From Symsagittifera roscoffensis (taxonomy: Eukaryota; Xenacoelomorpha; Acoela; Convolutidae), in assembly GCF_963678635.1 (NCBI RefSeq), contig NC_087062.1, forward strand, positions 1,302,001 to 1,366,000: DNA of 64,000 bases, read 5' to 3'. Under the pieces are notes generated by a model. It saw only the letters and a list, made by a program, of their open reading frames with translations. It was not told the DNA's origin and ran no database searches. Positions 46,440 through 59,364 of the stretch are shown here, piece after piece. The position numbers were made by a program, and so were the translations under genes. Position 1 is the stretch's first letter; each line of letters starts with the position of its first letter.

Positions 46440-49400
46440 GCAACCTCCATGCTAAGAAAGAAAGTTTTTGCGAATCGATTCGGTCGATATTAAACTGAAG
46501 TATTTCAGCGTTTTATAGCTTAAAACAGTTGAAATTTTTTGCGAACCGATTCGGTCCTCGGAATAACTTCAAATAAGTTTCATAGCTTGAATAAATTGAC
46601 ATGATGATTCAAAGTTTAATAGCTTATGCCACTTCTTTAGAAAAACTTGAATTTTTCGCCGGCTGATTCGCTCTATGAAACAACGTGAATTTTTTAAAAG
46701 TTTTATTAAGAGTAATGAACGTATTAAGGACTTTTATACAGATCTTGATTTTTTCAAGATTTTTTTTGTCTTTTTTTCCAGGAAAAAGTCTTAAAATTTG
46801 TTCACGCTCAATTTTGATTTTTCGCGGTTTGACTGATTTTTTATCTGTTTATTTTGCAGTAAAAAGTCTTAAAATTTGTTGAAGCTCAATTTTGATTTTT
46901 CGCAGCTCGACTTGTTTTTTCTTAAGTTGAGTAAATTTCCATTGCTAAAAGGAAGTCAAAATCCACTATCGAAAAGCAAAAAAAGTCACAAAAAACGTGA
47001 GTGACTTCTAATTCCAAAAATGGGAATTAATTATGAGATATCCCAGTGAAATCAAATTTTGCCTTTTGATCCAGTTTTCTCAAATTGGGTTAATTTTAAC
47101 AAAAAAGTGTCCATCATAAATTGTCCTATAAATTCAAAGGGCTTTAAAGCTATCGTTTTTCTTCGAAATACAAAAGTTGAAGGTTTTGAAAAAAAACTAT
47201 TCAGTTTTTGTTTCAGTTTCATGGCGTTCATTACTTTTTTCCAACTGTCAGTTTGCTTGCCTACAAAAACTTTACTGTTTTCGCGAATTGATTCGCTCTA
47301 TAAAACAACTTGAAATATTTCAATGTTTCATAGCTGAACTAGCTTGCTTAGAAAAATCTATACTTTTCGCAAACAGTTTCAGTCTATGCAATAGCTTGAA
47401 ATAATTCAAAGTGTCATGGCTTTAAAAGCTTGCTTAGAATTTATTAATATTTTTCGCGGAGCGATTTGATCCACGAAATATCTTGAAATATTTCAAAGTT
47501 TCACAACTGTAATAGCTTGCTTCGAAATTTTTTTATCTTTCGCGAATCGGTTTGGTCTGCAAAACAACTTGAGTTCAAATTTTCAAAATTTTCATAGCAG
47601 GGAAACTCAAAGTTTTGTAGCATGAAAAGTTTCAAAGCAAAAATAGCTTGCTTAGAAAATTTTAAGTTTTCGCAAATTGATTCGGTTTATGAAATTACTT
47701 GAATTTTTGTCGAAGTTTCTCGCTCAAAAAGCTTGCGTTTTTTTTCGCGAACCAGTTTGGTCTAAGAAATAACTTGAATTCGAAAACCGATTTGTTCTTT
47801 GAATTAACTCAAGTTTTTTCCAATTTTTATCGGTTCAGTCACTGCAAAGGAAAAAACTTCAACTTTTTGCTATCTGATTCTCTGAATAAAAAATTAGAAA
47901 AACTGAACTTCTTGCGAACAAATTTGTCCATAAAATAATTTGAAAGCATTCAAAGTTTCATAGCTTGAATAGCTTGCAAGGAAAAACTCAGCCTACTCAG
48001 CTTTTTCGTGCTTCGTTTTGATCTACAAAATTACTTGAAATGTTTCATAGCCTGAATAGCTTGCTAAGAAAAACTTCAACATGTTCAAAACGGATAGAGT
48101 CGATAAAATATCTTGAAATATTTCATAGCTTGAAGAGCTTGCTCAGGAAATCATAAACTTTTTGCGAACTGATTCGGTTCAAGAAATAAGTCGAAGACCT
48201 TCAAAGCTTGAGCCAAATAGCTAGCATAGCAAAACATTTTTTTGCTAATCACTTTGATCTATGAAATATCTTGGAATGGCTCTAAAATAAAAACTTGAAG
48301 AGTTGCTGTGTAATTAACTTTCTGAAATATTTTCAAGTATTTCGATGTTTCATTGGTTGAATGGCTTCAGCAGAAAGTTTCATTCTTTCTTTATCCGATT
48401 CGCTTTAGTTTGTTTCAAAGACTCTAAGCTTGAATAGATTGCTTAGAGAATCTGCAAGTTTTCTAATTTGGTCTATGGAAGAACTTGAAACATTTGAAAG
48501 ATTCAAAATGGTTGAAAAGTGCAATAATCTAAACTTACTTTTTTCGATGTTCGGTTGCTTTCGTAAGATAAATTGAAAAAGTCAGAACTTGAATAGCTTG
48601 AGAAAACTTTTTGCTGACTGATTGCTCTATGAAACAAACTAAAATTTTCCTTGCCGGAATAGCTTGCATGAATATTTTCAGTTTTTTTTTCAGATTGATT
48701 AGCTTTAACAAACAAATTGAATTGTTTCAGTTTCATACCTTCAGAAGCATGCTTGGAAAGATTTTAATTTTTCGCGAAGCAAATCAGTCTATGAAATTTG
48801 AGTCTTAATGAAAGTTTTGATTTTTCGCAAATCGATTCGTTCTATTAAAGAATTTGAAATTGTTCAACTTTTTGTCGCTTAGATGGCTTTAAAATATAAA
48901 AAATTTTTGGCTATCCAATTTGTTTCATTTCAAAGATTCATAGCATAAAAATTTTGCTTAGAAAACTGAATTTTTTGAAAACTGGTTTGGTCTATGAAAT
49001 AAACAAAAATTGTTTCCTCGGCTGAATTTCTGCAATAGAAAAAATTTTTTTTGCTATGCCATACCCTTCATGAAATAAGCAAAATTATTTAGTTTTGTCA
49101 CTTGAAAGGCCCAAATAGAAAAACTAGAAAAAAGTTTTGCCTTCAATTCCCTAAATGAAAAACTACAAGTTTTCTCTATTACATAAGTTGAAAATTTCAA
49201 AAGTTTTGCTTAATAGCTTGCCTAGAAAAACTTGAATCTTTTGCGATCCTGTTCTCTCTGTGGAGCATTTTGATATAGCTTATTAAAAAATTTAATTTTT
49301 TTGCTATTTGATTCGCTCTATGAAACAACCGGATTTTTTTGAAAGTTTCCTTGATTTAATAGCTCGCATACAGTTTGAGGTTTTCGCAAACTGATTTTCT

Positions 49401-52400
49401 TTATGAAATATCTTGAACTTTTTCAAAGATGCCTAGTTCTAAAAGTTTGCCTGAAAAAACTTAGTTTTCGCAAAGCAAATCAGTTATTGAAATAAATTGA
49501 AAAGGTTACAAATTTACAGGCTTAAGTAACTTCCTTAGAAAAACTTGAACTTTTCGCCGACTGATTCGCTCAATGAACAACTGATTCGCTCAATTTCTGA
49601 ATTTTTTCAAAGGTTTTAAAACTTGCCTAGAAAAACGTTACTTTTTTCGCGAATTGATTCGCTCCATAAAACAGCTTAAAATTAATTCAAGGTTTCATCA
49701 CCTGAAAAGCTTCTTCAAAAAAAAAAATTTCGCCATCCGAGTTGAAAATTTTGAGTTTTTTTAAAGTTTCATAGCTTGACTAGTTTGCTCATGAAAACAT
49801 AAATTTTTTGGGAACAGATTCGTATTATGAACCCTAAAACTTTCAAACCGACTTACGATATGACTTAGCTTGGATAGGATAACTTGGATAGTTTCCTTAC
49901 TTAGATAGCTTGGTCACAACAACAACTAAGTTTTTGCGAGCCAATTAATATTGGATGCGGGCAATTAAGGTTGAAGAATTTCAAAGCTTGAGCCAAATAG
50001 CTAGCATACCAAAAAAGGTTTTTGCTAATCACTTTGATCTATGAATTATCTTGAAATATTTCAAAGTTCTATCGCTTGATTGGCTCCAAAAAAAACTTGA
50101 AGATTGCTGTATGATTAGTTTTCTGAATTAATTTCGAGTATTTCGAAGTTTCATCGATTGAATGGCTTTAGCAGAAAAGTTTTATTTTTTGCTATCTGAT
50201 TCGTCTTAGTTTGTTTCAAAGATTCCAAGCTTGAATAGCTTGCTTAGAGAATCTGGAAGTTTTCTAGTTTGGTCTATGGAAGTACTTGAGTTATTTCAAA
50301 GATTCAATGGTTGAAGGCGCATTGTACAAAACTTAGTTTTTTCGCTGTTTGATTGCTTTCATAGGACAAGTTTAAAAACATAACTTGAGAAGCGTTCTAT
50401 GAAAAATCAGTTTTAATGAAAAATATGAATTTTCACGAATCAATTCAATCTATAAAAAAAATTTGAAATTGTTCAAATTTTTGTCGCCTAAATGGCTTTG
50501 AAAGATGAAAAAAAATTTTGGCCATCCAATTTGCTCTGTTTCAAAGATTCATAGCATAAAAACCTTGCTTAGTAAAATCAATTTTCTGAAAACCGATTTG
50601 GTCTACGAAATGAACAAAAACTGTTTCGTCGGCTGAATGGCTACAATAGAAAAAACTACTTTTTGCTATCCGATACCCTTCATGAAATCAGTGAAAAAAT
50701 TTTAGTTTCGTCACTTGAATAGCCCAAATAGAAAAACTAGAAAAAAATTTTGGCCTCCATTTTTGTTAATGGAAAACTTGAAAAACTTCAAATTGGCTTT
50801 TTTTTTGCCAACCACTTTCCTCTATGAAATAAGATGAAATTTTTTTAAATTTTAGGTTCATAGCTTGCATAGAAAGTTGAATTTTTTGCGATATTGTTCT
50901 CTCTGTGGAATTGTTGACATAGCTTATTAAAAAAAGCCTAAATTTTTGCGAACTGATTTGCTCTACGAAACAACTGGAAGTTTCTTTGCTTTAACAGCTT
51001 GCATATAAGTTGAGCTTTTCGCGACCTGACTTTCTTTATGGAATGTCTTTAAATATTTCAAAGTTGCATAGCTCTAAAAGCTTGCCTAGAAAAACTTCAA
51101 TTTTTTGGGAACCAATTTTTACGTTGAAACAACATCAAATTGAAGTTTCGAAAATTCCATAGCAATGAAACGTTTGAAACTCAAAGTTTCATGGCATGAA
51201 AACTTTCAAGCAGGAATAGCTTGCTGAGAAAAACTTAGGTTTTTCGCAAATTGATTCGGTTCATGAAATAACTTGAATTTTTTCGAAATTTCTAGCTCAA
51301 AAAGCTTGCATAGAAAATTTTTTACATTTCGCTAACCAGTTTGGTCAATGAAATAACTTGAGTTCGAAAACCGATTTGTTCTTTGAAATTACTCAAAAAT
51401 TTTCCAATTTTCATTGGTTAAGCGACTGCAAATGGAAAAAATTCAACTGTTTTGCTATCCGATTCTCTGCATAAAAACCTAGAAAAACTGAACATCTTGC
51501 GAACTAATTTGTCCATAAAATAACTTGAAACAATTCAATGTTTCATAGCCTGAATAGTTTGCTTAGAAAATCCTCAACATGTTCACAACGGATAGAATCG
51601 ATGAAATAGCTTGAAATATTTCATAGCTTGAATAGTTTGCTCAAGAAAACATAAGCTTTTCGCGAACTGATTCGGTTCAAGAAATCAGTTGAAGCCTTTC
51701 CAAGCATGAGCCAAATAGCTGGCATAGCTAAACATTTTTTTTTGCTAATCATTTTAATCTATGAAATATCTTGAAATAATTCAGAGTTCCATCGCTTGAT
51801 TGGCTCCAAAAGGAAAACTTGAAGAGTTATTGTATATTCAACTTTCTGAATTAATTTCAAGTATTTCGAAGTTTCATCGATTGAATGGCTTGAGCAAAAA
51901 AATTTTATTTTTCGTTATCCGATTTGTCTTAGTTTGTTTCAAAGATTCCAAGCTTGAATAGCTTGGTAAAGAATCTGGAAATTTTCTAATTTGGTCTATG
52001 GAAGAACTTGAAACATTTGAAAGATTCAAAATGGTTGAAAAGTGCAATAATCTAAACTTACTTTTTTCGATGTTCGGTTGCTTTCGTAAGATAAATTGAA
52101 AAAGTCAGAACTTGAATAGCTTGAGAAAACTTTTTGCTGACTGATTGCTCTATGAAACAAACTAAAATTTTTCTTGCCGGAATAGCTTGCATGAATATTT
52201 TCAGTTTTTTTTTCAAATTGATTAGCTTTAACAAACAAATTGAATTGTTTCAGTTTCATACCTTCAGAAGCATGCTTGGAAAGTTTTTAATTTTTCGCGA
52301 AGCAAATCAGTCTATGAAATTTGAGTCTTAATGAAAGTTTTGATTTTTCGCAAATCGATTCGTTCTACAAAAGAAATTGAAATTGTTCAACTTTTCGTCA

Positions 52401-53520
52401 CTTACATGGCTTTAAATAATAAAAATTTTTTGGCTATCCAATTTTCTTGATTTCAAAGATTCATAGCATTAAAATCTTGCTTAGAAAAATGAATTTTTTG
52501 AAAACTGGTTTGGTCTATGAAATAAACAAAAATTGTTTCCTCGGCTGGCTGAATGGCTGCAATAGAAAATTTTTTTTGCTATGCGATTCCCTTCATGAAA
52601 TAACCAAAATTATTTAGTTTTGTCACTTGAAAGGCCCATATTGAAAAACTAGAAAAAAGTTTTGCCATTCAATTCCCTTAATGAAAAACTACAAAAGGTC
52701 ATTTTTTTGCCAACCGATTTTCTCCACGACATAATTTGAAAACTTCAAAAATTTTTGCTTAATAGCTTGCCTAGAAAAATTTGAATCTTTTGCGATCCTG
52801 TTCTCTCTGTGGAGCATTTTGATATAGCTTATTAAAAAATCTACTTTTTTGCCAACTGATTCGCTCTATAAAACAACCGGATTTTTTTTGAAAGTTTCCT
52901 TGTTTTAATAGCTTGCATATAGTCTGAGGTTTTCGCGAACTGATTTTCTTTATGAAATATCTTAAAATTTTTCAAAGATCCATATTTCTAAAAGCTGGCC
53001 TAGAAAAACTAAGTTTTCGCAAAGCAAATCAGTTATTGAGACAAATTGAAAATGTTTCAAACTTTACAGGCTTAATTAACTTCCTTAGAAAAACTTGAAG
53101 TTTTCACCGACTGATTCGCTCAATGAACAACCTGAATTTTTTTGAAGTTTTAATAACTTGCCCAGAGAAACGTTACTTTTTTTGCGAATAAATACTTGAT
53201 TCGCTCTATAAAACAACTTAAAATTAATTCAATGTTTCATCACTTGAATAGCTTCTTCAAAAAACAAAGTTTCGCCATCCGAGTTGCTTTATAGAAAATT
53301 TTGAGTTTTTTCAAAGTTTCATGGCTTGACTAGCTTGCATAAGAAAACATCAATTTTTTGGGAACAGATTCGTACTATGAACCCTAAAGTTTTTGAACCG
53401 ATTTACGATATGGCTTAGCTTGGATAGGATAACTTGGATAGTTTCCTTACTTGGATAGCTGGGTCAGAACAACAACTAAATTTTTGCGAGCCAATTAATA
53501 TTGGAGGCGGGCTTGCTAGT
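46440..53520. repeat. Complex satellite, ~85-bp monomer in two ~3.5-kb higher-order units
   Basis: A degenerate monomer recurs throughout. It combines TTGAATAGCTTGCTTAGAAA, a CGAACTGATTCGGTCTATGA segment and AATATTTCAAAGTTTCATAG. Long matches at about 3.5 kb separation (for example 48503 and 52026, offset 3523, and 47640 and 51200) show two higher-order units, roughly 46.44-49.97 and 49.97-53.52 kb. The phrase GCTAATCACTTTGATCTATG also recurs at 48243, 50023 and (diverged) 51743. No coding frame is supported. Confidence 0.85.
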
Positions 53521-55239
53521 TATCGCTAATTTGGCTTATTTTCAGCGATGAAACAGCAATGAAAAATCTATAAACATGAGCAAAAATAGCGCTTTAACAG
53601 CGGCTTGATCCCCCAACCTGCAGATTTCTTGATATTCGTGCGAGCTCTCCGCTAGAATTCCTTACATGTAATAATGTTAAAGAGTTTATCAACTAAAACT
53701 CTCATTTGAAAATTATTAGAATGAGTTGAAATTATTTAAGTTTTCGCTACGATTTTCAACGGAATCATTACTGAAATAGCTCTGAAAAATCGCAGGTTCA
53801 TCTGTGCAACAAACTCTGAATTACACATGAATCAGCGCTGGAAAATAGCGATTACTGGGATAAAACAGAAAAAGCGATTTTACAGTCGTCTTCGCAAAAG
53901 CAAATCAACAACTCTGTCTCAGCAATTGAAGGATGATGTCTCTGTTTGAAGCGTACCTCTATAATTTGATCTCAAAATTGTATAGGGGCGAGCCATTGTT
54001 TCTGACGATTAAATTTAAACTGAGACGGTTCATCGGCTTTTGCACAAAATTGTTTTACAAATTTCTCTCTCAACATCAGATGAAAATTCTTCGCCAGTTG
54101 GAGCATTAAAGAAATTTGTTGGCTGCGCCTATTCTTATAACTATTTCTTTCCTCAAATCTTTTACCCAGATGTGTAGATATGACTCAGTCTTTGAACAGA
54201 TCTGTAAAAAAGTTAAACGCCGAGACAATTGATGTTATTCAAGTTTTTTTCTCACAGTTTATTAAAAATTTCTTGCAAATTTTTCGATATTTTATATCAG
54301 AATTTGACCAAACTGTTTTTGATATTTTCAAGTTTGCTTGATTATCATCTTTATCTAAAATCTAAAATACATTAAATTCGAAATCGAGATTGTTTTCAGT
54401 GCGCAATTCGGCAAAAAAGCAGAACACAGTTAAATATGACTTTTTTCTCAAAAGACATCAAGCGTCATTAAAAAGTTGTTTTACCCTTTTGTCTTGCCAA
54501 AATGGTCTAATTATAATTTTACAACTGAATGCTGCGGTAGAAATAGCTGTTTTTAGGTGTAGCTAACAAAATGAATTAAATTTGTTTTTAAATACAAGGA
54601 GTCATTTTTAGGTTTTTGGAAATTTAATGTGGTCTTTTCAATTAAAAGATAAAATTAGTAGTTCAAATTTTGTGTCCATTCTACTAATTTCAACTATTCA
54701 AGATCTGATGACAGTTTTTTTGTATAGTTGTTACAACTATCTGAAATTTGGAGCGTTTTAGACTGAATGGAGTTTTTTTGGTAGTCTACCACGTGTTTCA
54801 ACTGCCGACAACCACTAAATTTTCGATTGAAAAGCAGCTTTCTCATGTTTGCTTAGCTTAAATCGTGATATTGTGAAAAAAAAAATTGAAAAATGATTCA
54901 GGGTCTTCTGCCAGTCTGACTACCCTTTCTTTCAAATTTAAAATTGAATCAAAGCAACAAAATGAGTTATGTAAACAAGTTTCTTGTAGTACAATCATGT
55001 CATCTTGCTCTAGGTCATAATAAAGGGTAGGAACGACACTGTACTTGGCGCCTGGATACACATGTTTTGTTCGAGCGCCACATCTATGATCGTTGTTTTT
55101 AAGATTTTGAGCGGGTTTCGAAAAGTATCACAATTTGAACAACAATTTTTCTAAGCAGCACTAATTTCGTTGTGATATAAAGGTGATTTGTAACTGCGAG
55201 AAATTATATTTCACAGGTCTCTTTTTACCTTGACTGTCT
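53521..55239. other. Repeat-derived segment including paralog C
   Basis: About 53960-54300 aligns with 58100-59550, interrupted there by the insertion at 58265. On the minus strand short coding-like words recur in both paralogs (SNRDIILQ), suggesting a decayed gene of an older mobile element. The rest, including 54300-55239, shows nothing I can name. Confidence 0.5.
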
Positions 55240-58090
55240 TATTTTCTGCAATGCGTTTTTTAATCCAGAAAGCAGCCAATAGTCTGATTGCTACTAAATT
55301 GTCAGAATATGCTTTTGTTTCGTTACTGTTCACGGTGGTGTACTGGCGGACATTTTTGAAAAAGAAAGAATCATTCCGTAAAACAATTTTAATTTTTCCG
55401 TACGTTTTGGTTTGCTTTTTAGCAAGTCAAAAACTGCAGTTGATACCCTGGAAAAAATTGACAATTTGATGAACGTGTGTTTTAATTTCGAATAGGTGGG
55501 TGGCATTTCTGCTAGAACATTTCTTGAAGATTACAGTGAACAAAAGTTTCATTCTATGCAAAAAAAATTACTAATCAAACAGAGCCTTTTTTGTGTTCAC
55601 ATCAATCAACTTCAAATAAAGCAGACATTTTGGCGTCAATTTTTTGCATGTCTGTAAGAGAAAACGTACGGTAATCATATGGTAGACATTGTCAAGGATA
55701 TAATTTATACCGCTCATTTGCTTCTTACAACGCTTATTACTACAAACTGTTGTCCGTTTCAATAAATCTTGCTTAAGACTTTAAGACTGCCCATACGAAG
55801 CCATAATTGATTTTTAGCATTTGCTGTTTGCCATTTTTAGGTGTCACAAATCCAATAATACTAGATTTATGTTTTACTAGTTTCTTTGCTTAAAAAATTT
55901 GGTTCATAAGTCATATAGATAATTCCAATTAATATTCTCGTTTAAGCAATTACCGACTTGTTGTGATAAGAATTTCCAAGTTATTAGTTGTAGCTCACAA
56001 GATGAATAATTTCCTGGAGTGGTCATTTCCAAGTGCACCGTATGAAAAAAGAGCTTTTCTGACAACGAGACCGAGTTTCAATGACAATTTAACGCAATCA
56101 GTTGCGTTCAGTAGGCTTTCATTAGGACTAAAATCAGTAGCACATCGTGGCTAAAATAAGTAAACTGCCCACTGGTAGCCAATACTCTCACATAATTTAG
56201 CGTTTGACACGCTCAGTTGGGGCATTACAACAATGCCGAAGTACAACAGATTCGAAAAAAATTTAGTTCTACAGTACCGAAAATGAAAACTTTGTTCAGC
56301 AGTGCCAAAAATATGAACAAACTTCAACATACCAAAAGCGGCACAAAAAATCATAACGGCGAACGTTTACAATCTAAAGCGGCACTTAAAAATTTTGGGA
56401 GAGAAAATTTGCATTTTAGACGTTTTGGCGACAAAATAATGGTTTAATTTGCAGTTGCAGACATTTTGGCGCCGAAATTGGAATGATTTTCTTTGATAAT
56501 TAGCGTCAGTAATTTCTCGCTCTTTAGAAAAAGCGTTTAACTTATTTTGACAATTTTCTTGCCTTGTTCGGCTCTGTTGTAGTTCGGCACTGTTGAACGC
56601 CCCCGCTCAGTTGCTTCATATGTCACGTAAGACCACTGCGATTATTAATAAGTTCTCGTTAATTGGCTGCAACTCCTCGGATTTTCGTTAGAAAACCCTG
56701 GAAACAGATACCAAATAAAACCAGAAAACACCAATCATCTGCATTTGCTATTTAAGAAATTTTTTTTGACAAGAAAAACTCAATTCAAAACATTCCAATT
56801 GCACTTCAATTCATTTTTTTTGAATGACCACTCAAACTCCCAATAATGATGAACGGGGTATCCTATTAACACACAGTTTATCAAAAAAAAACAACCAACT
56901 CATTACATTCATTTTTATAGTTCGTTATCATGAATGGTTGAATTGTAATCTCAGACAGTTCTGTAAATTGTGTTTGTTATTCTCAGACTCAGAAGACTGT
57001 CAGAAATATTAAAAAAAATTTGTTTTTTTTTTAGTGTCGAACATTGCCCGCATTTAAGAAAAGTGAAAAGAAATCGATTATTATGGATTTTTGTGGTCTA
57101 AAATGTTGTAGATATAACCGATTTCCATGTTACGTTCAGACAACAAAATTGGACTAAAAATGGATTTCAATCCTCAATCCTTTTCTTTCGCCAAAATAAA
57201 ATGCATTATAATTCATTTCGAATCCATCATAATGGATTTTATATTAAGTAGAAATCACAATAAAATGAATTTTTTTCCAATTTTTTTTGTTTCGTGCGTC
57301 GTGCGAATTTTGCAAGAATTTGCTGCATTTATCAAGTGAGTGATTTGGAAACTTTGCAAAGCGAGTATACGGCCTAATCCATTTCTAAACCTAAACTCAT
57401 ATTGCAAAAAGATTCCGTTAAGCTCCCCCCCCCCACATGAACACCCCCCTCACCTGAACATCATCCTCCCCCACCTGAACAAAGTAACAAAAAATCAAAC
57501 TTAGCTAGAAAAAATTAAATGGAACAGTAAGTAACCAACATAACCAATTTTAGTTTAAAACGTAGAAAAGACTTACTGTGCGTTGAAACTCGCATCTCAT
57601 TAAAGTGGCAAAAAAATCGATTATCATTAAGTTTCATTGTCAGTGTCTGTAAAAGTGAAAAAAAAATCGATTTTAATGGATGAAAAAAGGACTTTGTTGC
57701 CTCGAAAAATAGTTAAATTATAATCCATTTTTAATTGATTATAATCGCTTTGTTACACTTTTGTGGACACTGATAAGGAAATACAATTACAATTGATTTT
57801 TATTCATGAAACTCCAATGCAGGTGTGAATCAGATGGGGCTATTTTCAAATCAAAACTACCAAAAAATGATTCATTTGATAAGATTCATTTTTCTGTGTT
57901 AGGTTTTATATATTCGTCATCAAGATAACTCGTTATTAAGACATAAGTGTAAATGATGTTAAGCCCCATAAGCACCCCAGCAAGGAGGCATAATTAAGAG
58001 CACGCGGTGTGGATGCATTCTCCGACCTTGCTAGCAGTTTAGAACTCATTTGATGGTACAATGCATGGAGGGACGTTTTCACAGTGTTCT
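55240..58090. repeat. Paralogous block B
   Basis: This is the diverged counterpart of block A. It lacks the two insertions of block A but has its own at 57033-57771. No gene is recognised. Confidence 0.7.
57033..57771. mobile_element. Second ATAATCGATT-rich insertion
   Basis: This interrupts block B relative to block A. The ends AGTGTCGAACA and, from the right, AGTGTCCACAA form short inverted repeats. The interior shares AAATCGATTATTATGG and ATAATCCATTTTTAATTG words with the element at 43835. C-rich runs lie at 57425-57470. The target duplication is unclear. Confidence 0.4.
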
Positions 58091-58264
58091 TTACAATTTT
58101 AAATCACAAACTCTCTCATCGATTGAAGGATGATGTCTCTGTTTGAATCTAACTCAAAAAGTTGCTTTTTAAAATGCATAAGGGCGAGCTATTGTGTCTG
58201 ACGATTAAATTTTAAACTGAGAACATTCACCGGCTCACGCACAAGATTAGTTTTCAAACTTTTA

Positions 58265-59364
58265 CCCGGGTTGACAAAAATGCTTATCATACAAATTTCA
58301 TATATGAAAAAAATGCTTATCATACTCTTTCACACACTTTCATAGAGCAAAAATGAGTGTATTAAAATAACAAAACAAGCATTTTTTCCATAATATGAAA
58401 TTTTTTAATAAGCATTTATTCCATACTATGAAATTATATGAGAAGCATTTTTTCCAAAAATGAAAAAAAGAAAAAAAAAATTCGAAATTTTGTGTTTCAA
58501 CAGAGACACTAACCAAGGACTTTTTGTCATAAGAAATCCCAGAGTGTAGCTGGCAATTACCACGCAGATAAACTGCATTTGGTGATTTTAGCCATAAAAG
58601 ATGATTATAACATTTTCACGGAAATTATATACCAAAAAAGTATTTTTTTGAAAATGGCTAGATAGCTTTTATTTGAAAGTTTTGGTGGTTAAGAAAAAAA
58701 GGCCTGTTTTTTTTACAAATATGTTTTTATCTTAGCAAGTGAAACAAAAATAATAAAAAACACTTTCTTGTGAATTTTGGACTTTCTGGTTGAAAAACTT
58801 ATCCTGGGTTATGTTATAAACACAAAAAGTCAAATTTTGCATGCGAATTTTTTTTTTGTAAAATTTGTATTTTAGCGCAAAAGCAAGTTTGCAACCAAAA
58901 AACGGATTAAAAATTTTTTTTACCTCCTATGAAAAAAAAATTGCATATCATACAACTTTCATGTATGAAAACCTTATGATAAGCATTTTTCTGACCGAAA
59001 TTAAAATTATCTTTTTGATTGTCAAAATGCCCTCTATCATAGATATAATTATTTAAATCTATTTAAAGGTACCGATACACGTTTTTTGTGAATTTTGAAA
59101 AACTTGTTTTTTCTATGACAAAATGACTGTCTCATAACTTTCATAAATGAAAATTGTATAATAAGCATTTTATCAAAAATTCTAAAATATTTTTTTTATG
59201 ACCAGAAAGCTTCAAAAGAGGTAATTAGACCAAAAATGTTCATTTAAAAATGATAAAACACTTTTTAAATTTTGTATGAATTTTATATGATAAGCATCTT
59301 TTCCATAGACTTCATATATGAAACTGTATGATAAGCATTTTTTTTCAATGGACGTCAACCTGGG
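58265..59364. mobile_element. 1.1-kb TA-flanked non-autonomous DNA element
   Basis: The ends are CCCGGGTTGAC and, from the right, CCCAGGTTGAC. Both are followed after a short gap by AAAATGCTTATCATAC and TTTCATATATGAA, giving terminal inverted repeats of about 45-55 bp. TA lies on both sides (58263-58264 and 59365-59366). Paralog C near 54060 lacks the element. Partial copies of the ATGCTTATCATAC/CATATATGAA unit recur inside, at about 58310-58450, 58940 and 59120. No transposase frame is visible. Confidence 0.65.

Noticed and set aside
48503-48808. Short ORFs of 65-77 codons repeated at 52026-52331
   Set aside because: They lie on both strands of the ~85-bp satellite and are repeated only because the 3.5-kb unit is repeated.
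54858-55061. Minus-strand 67-codon ORF with normal composition
   Set aside because: It is isolated, with no paralog, neighbour gene or motif to support it.
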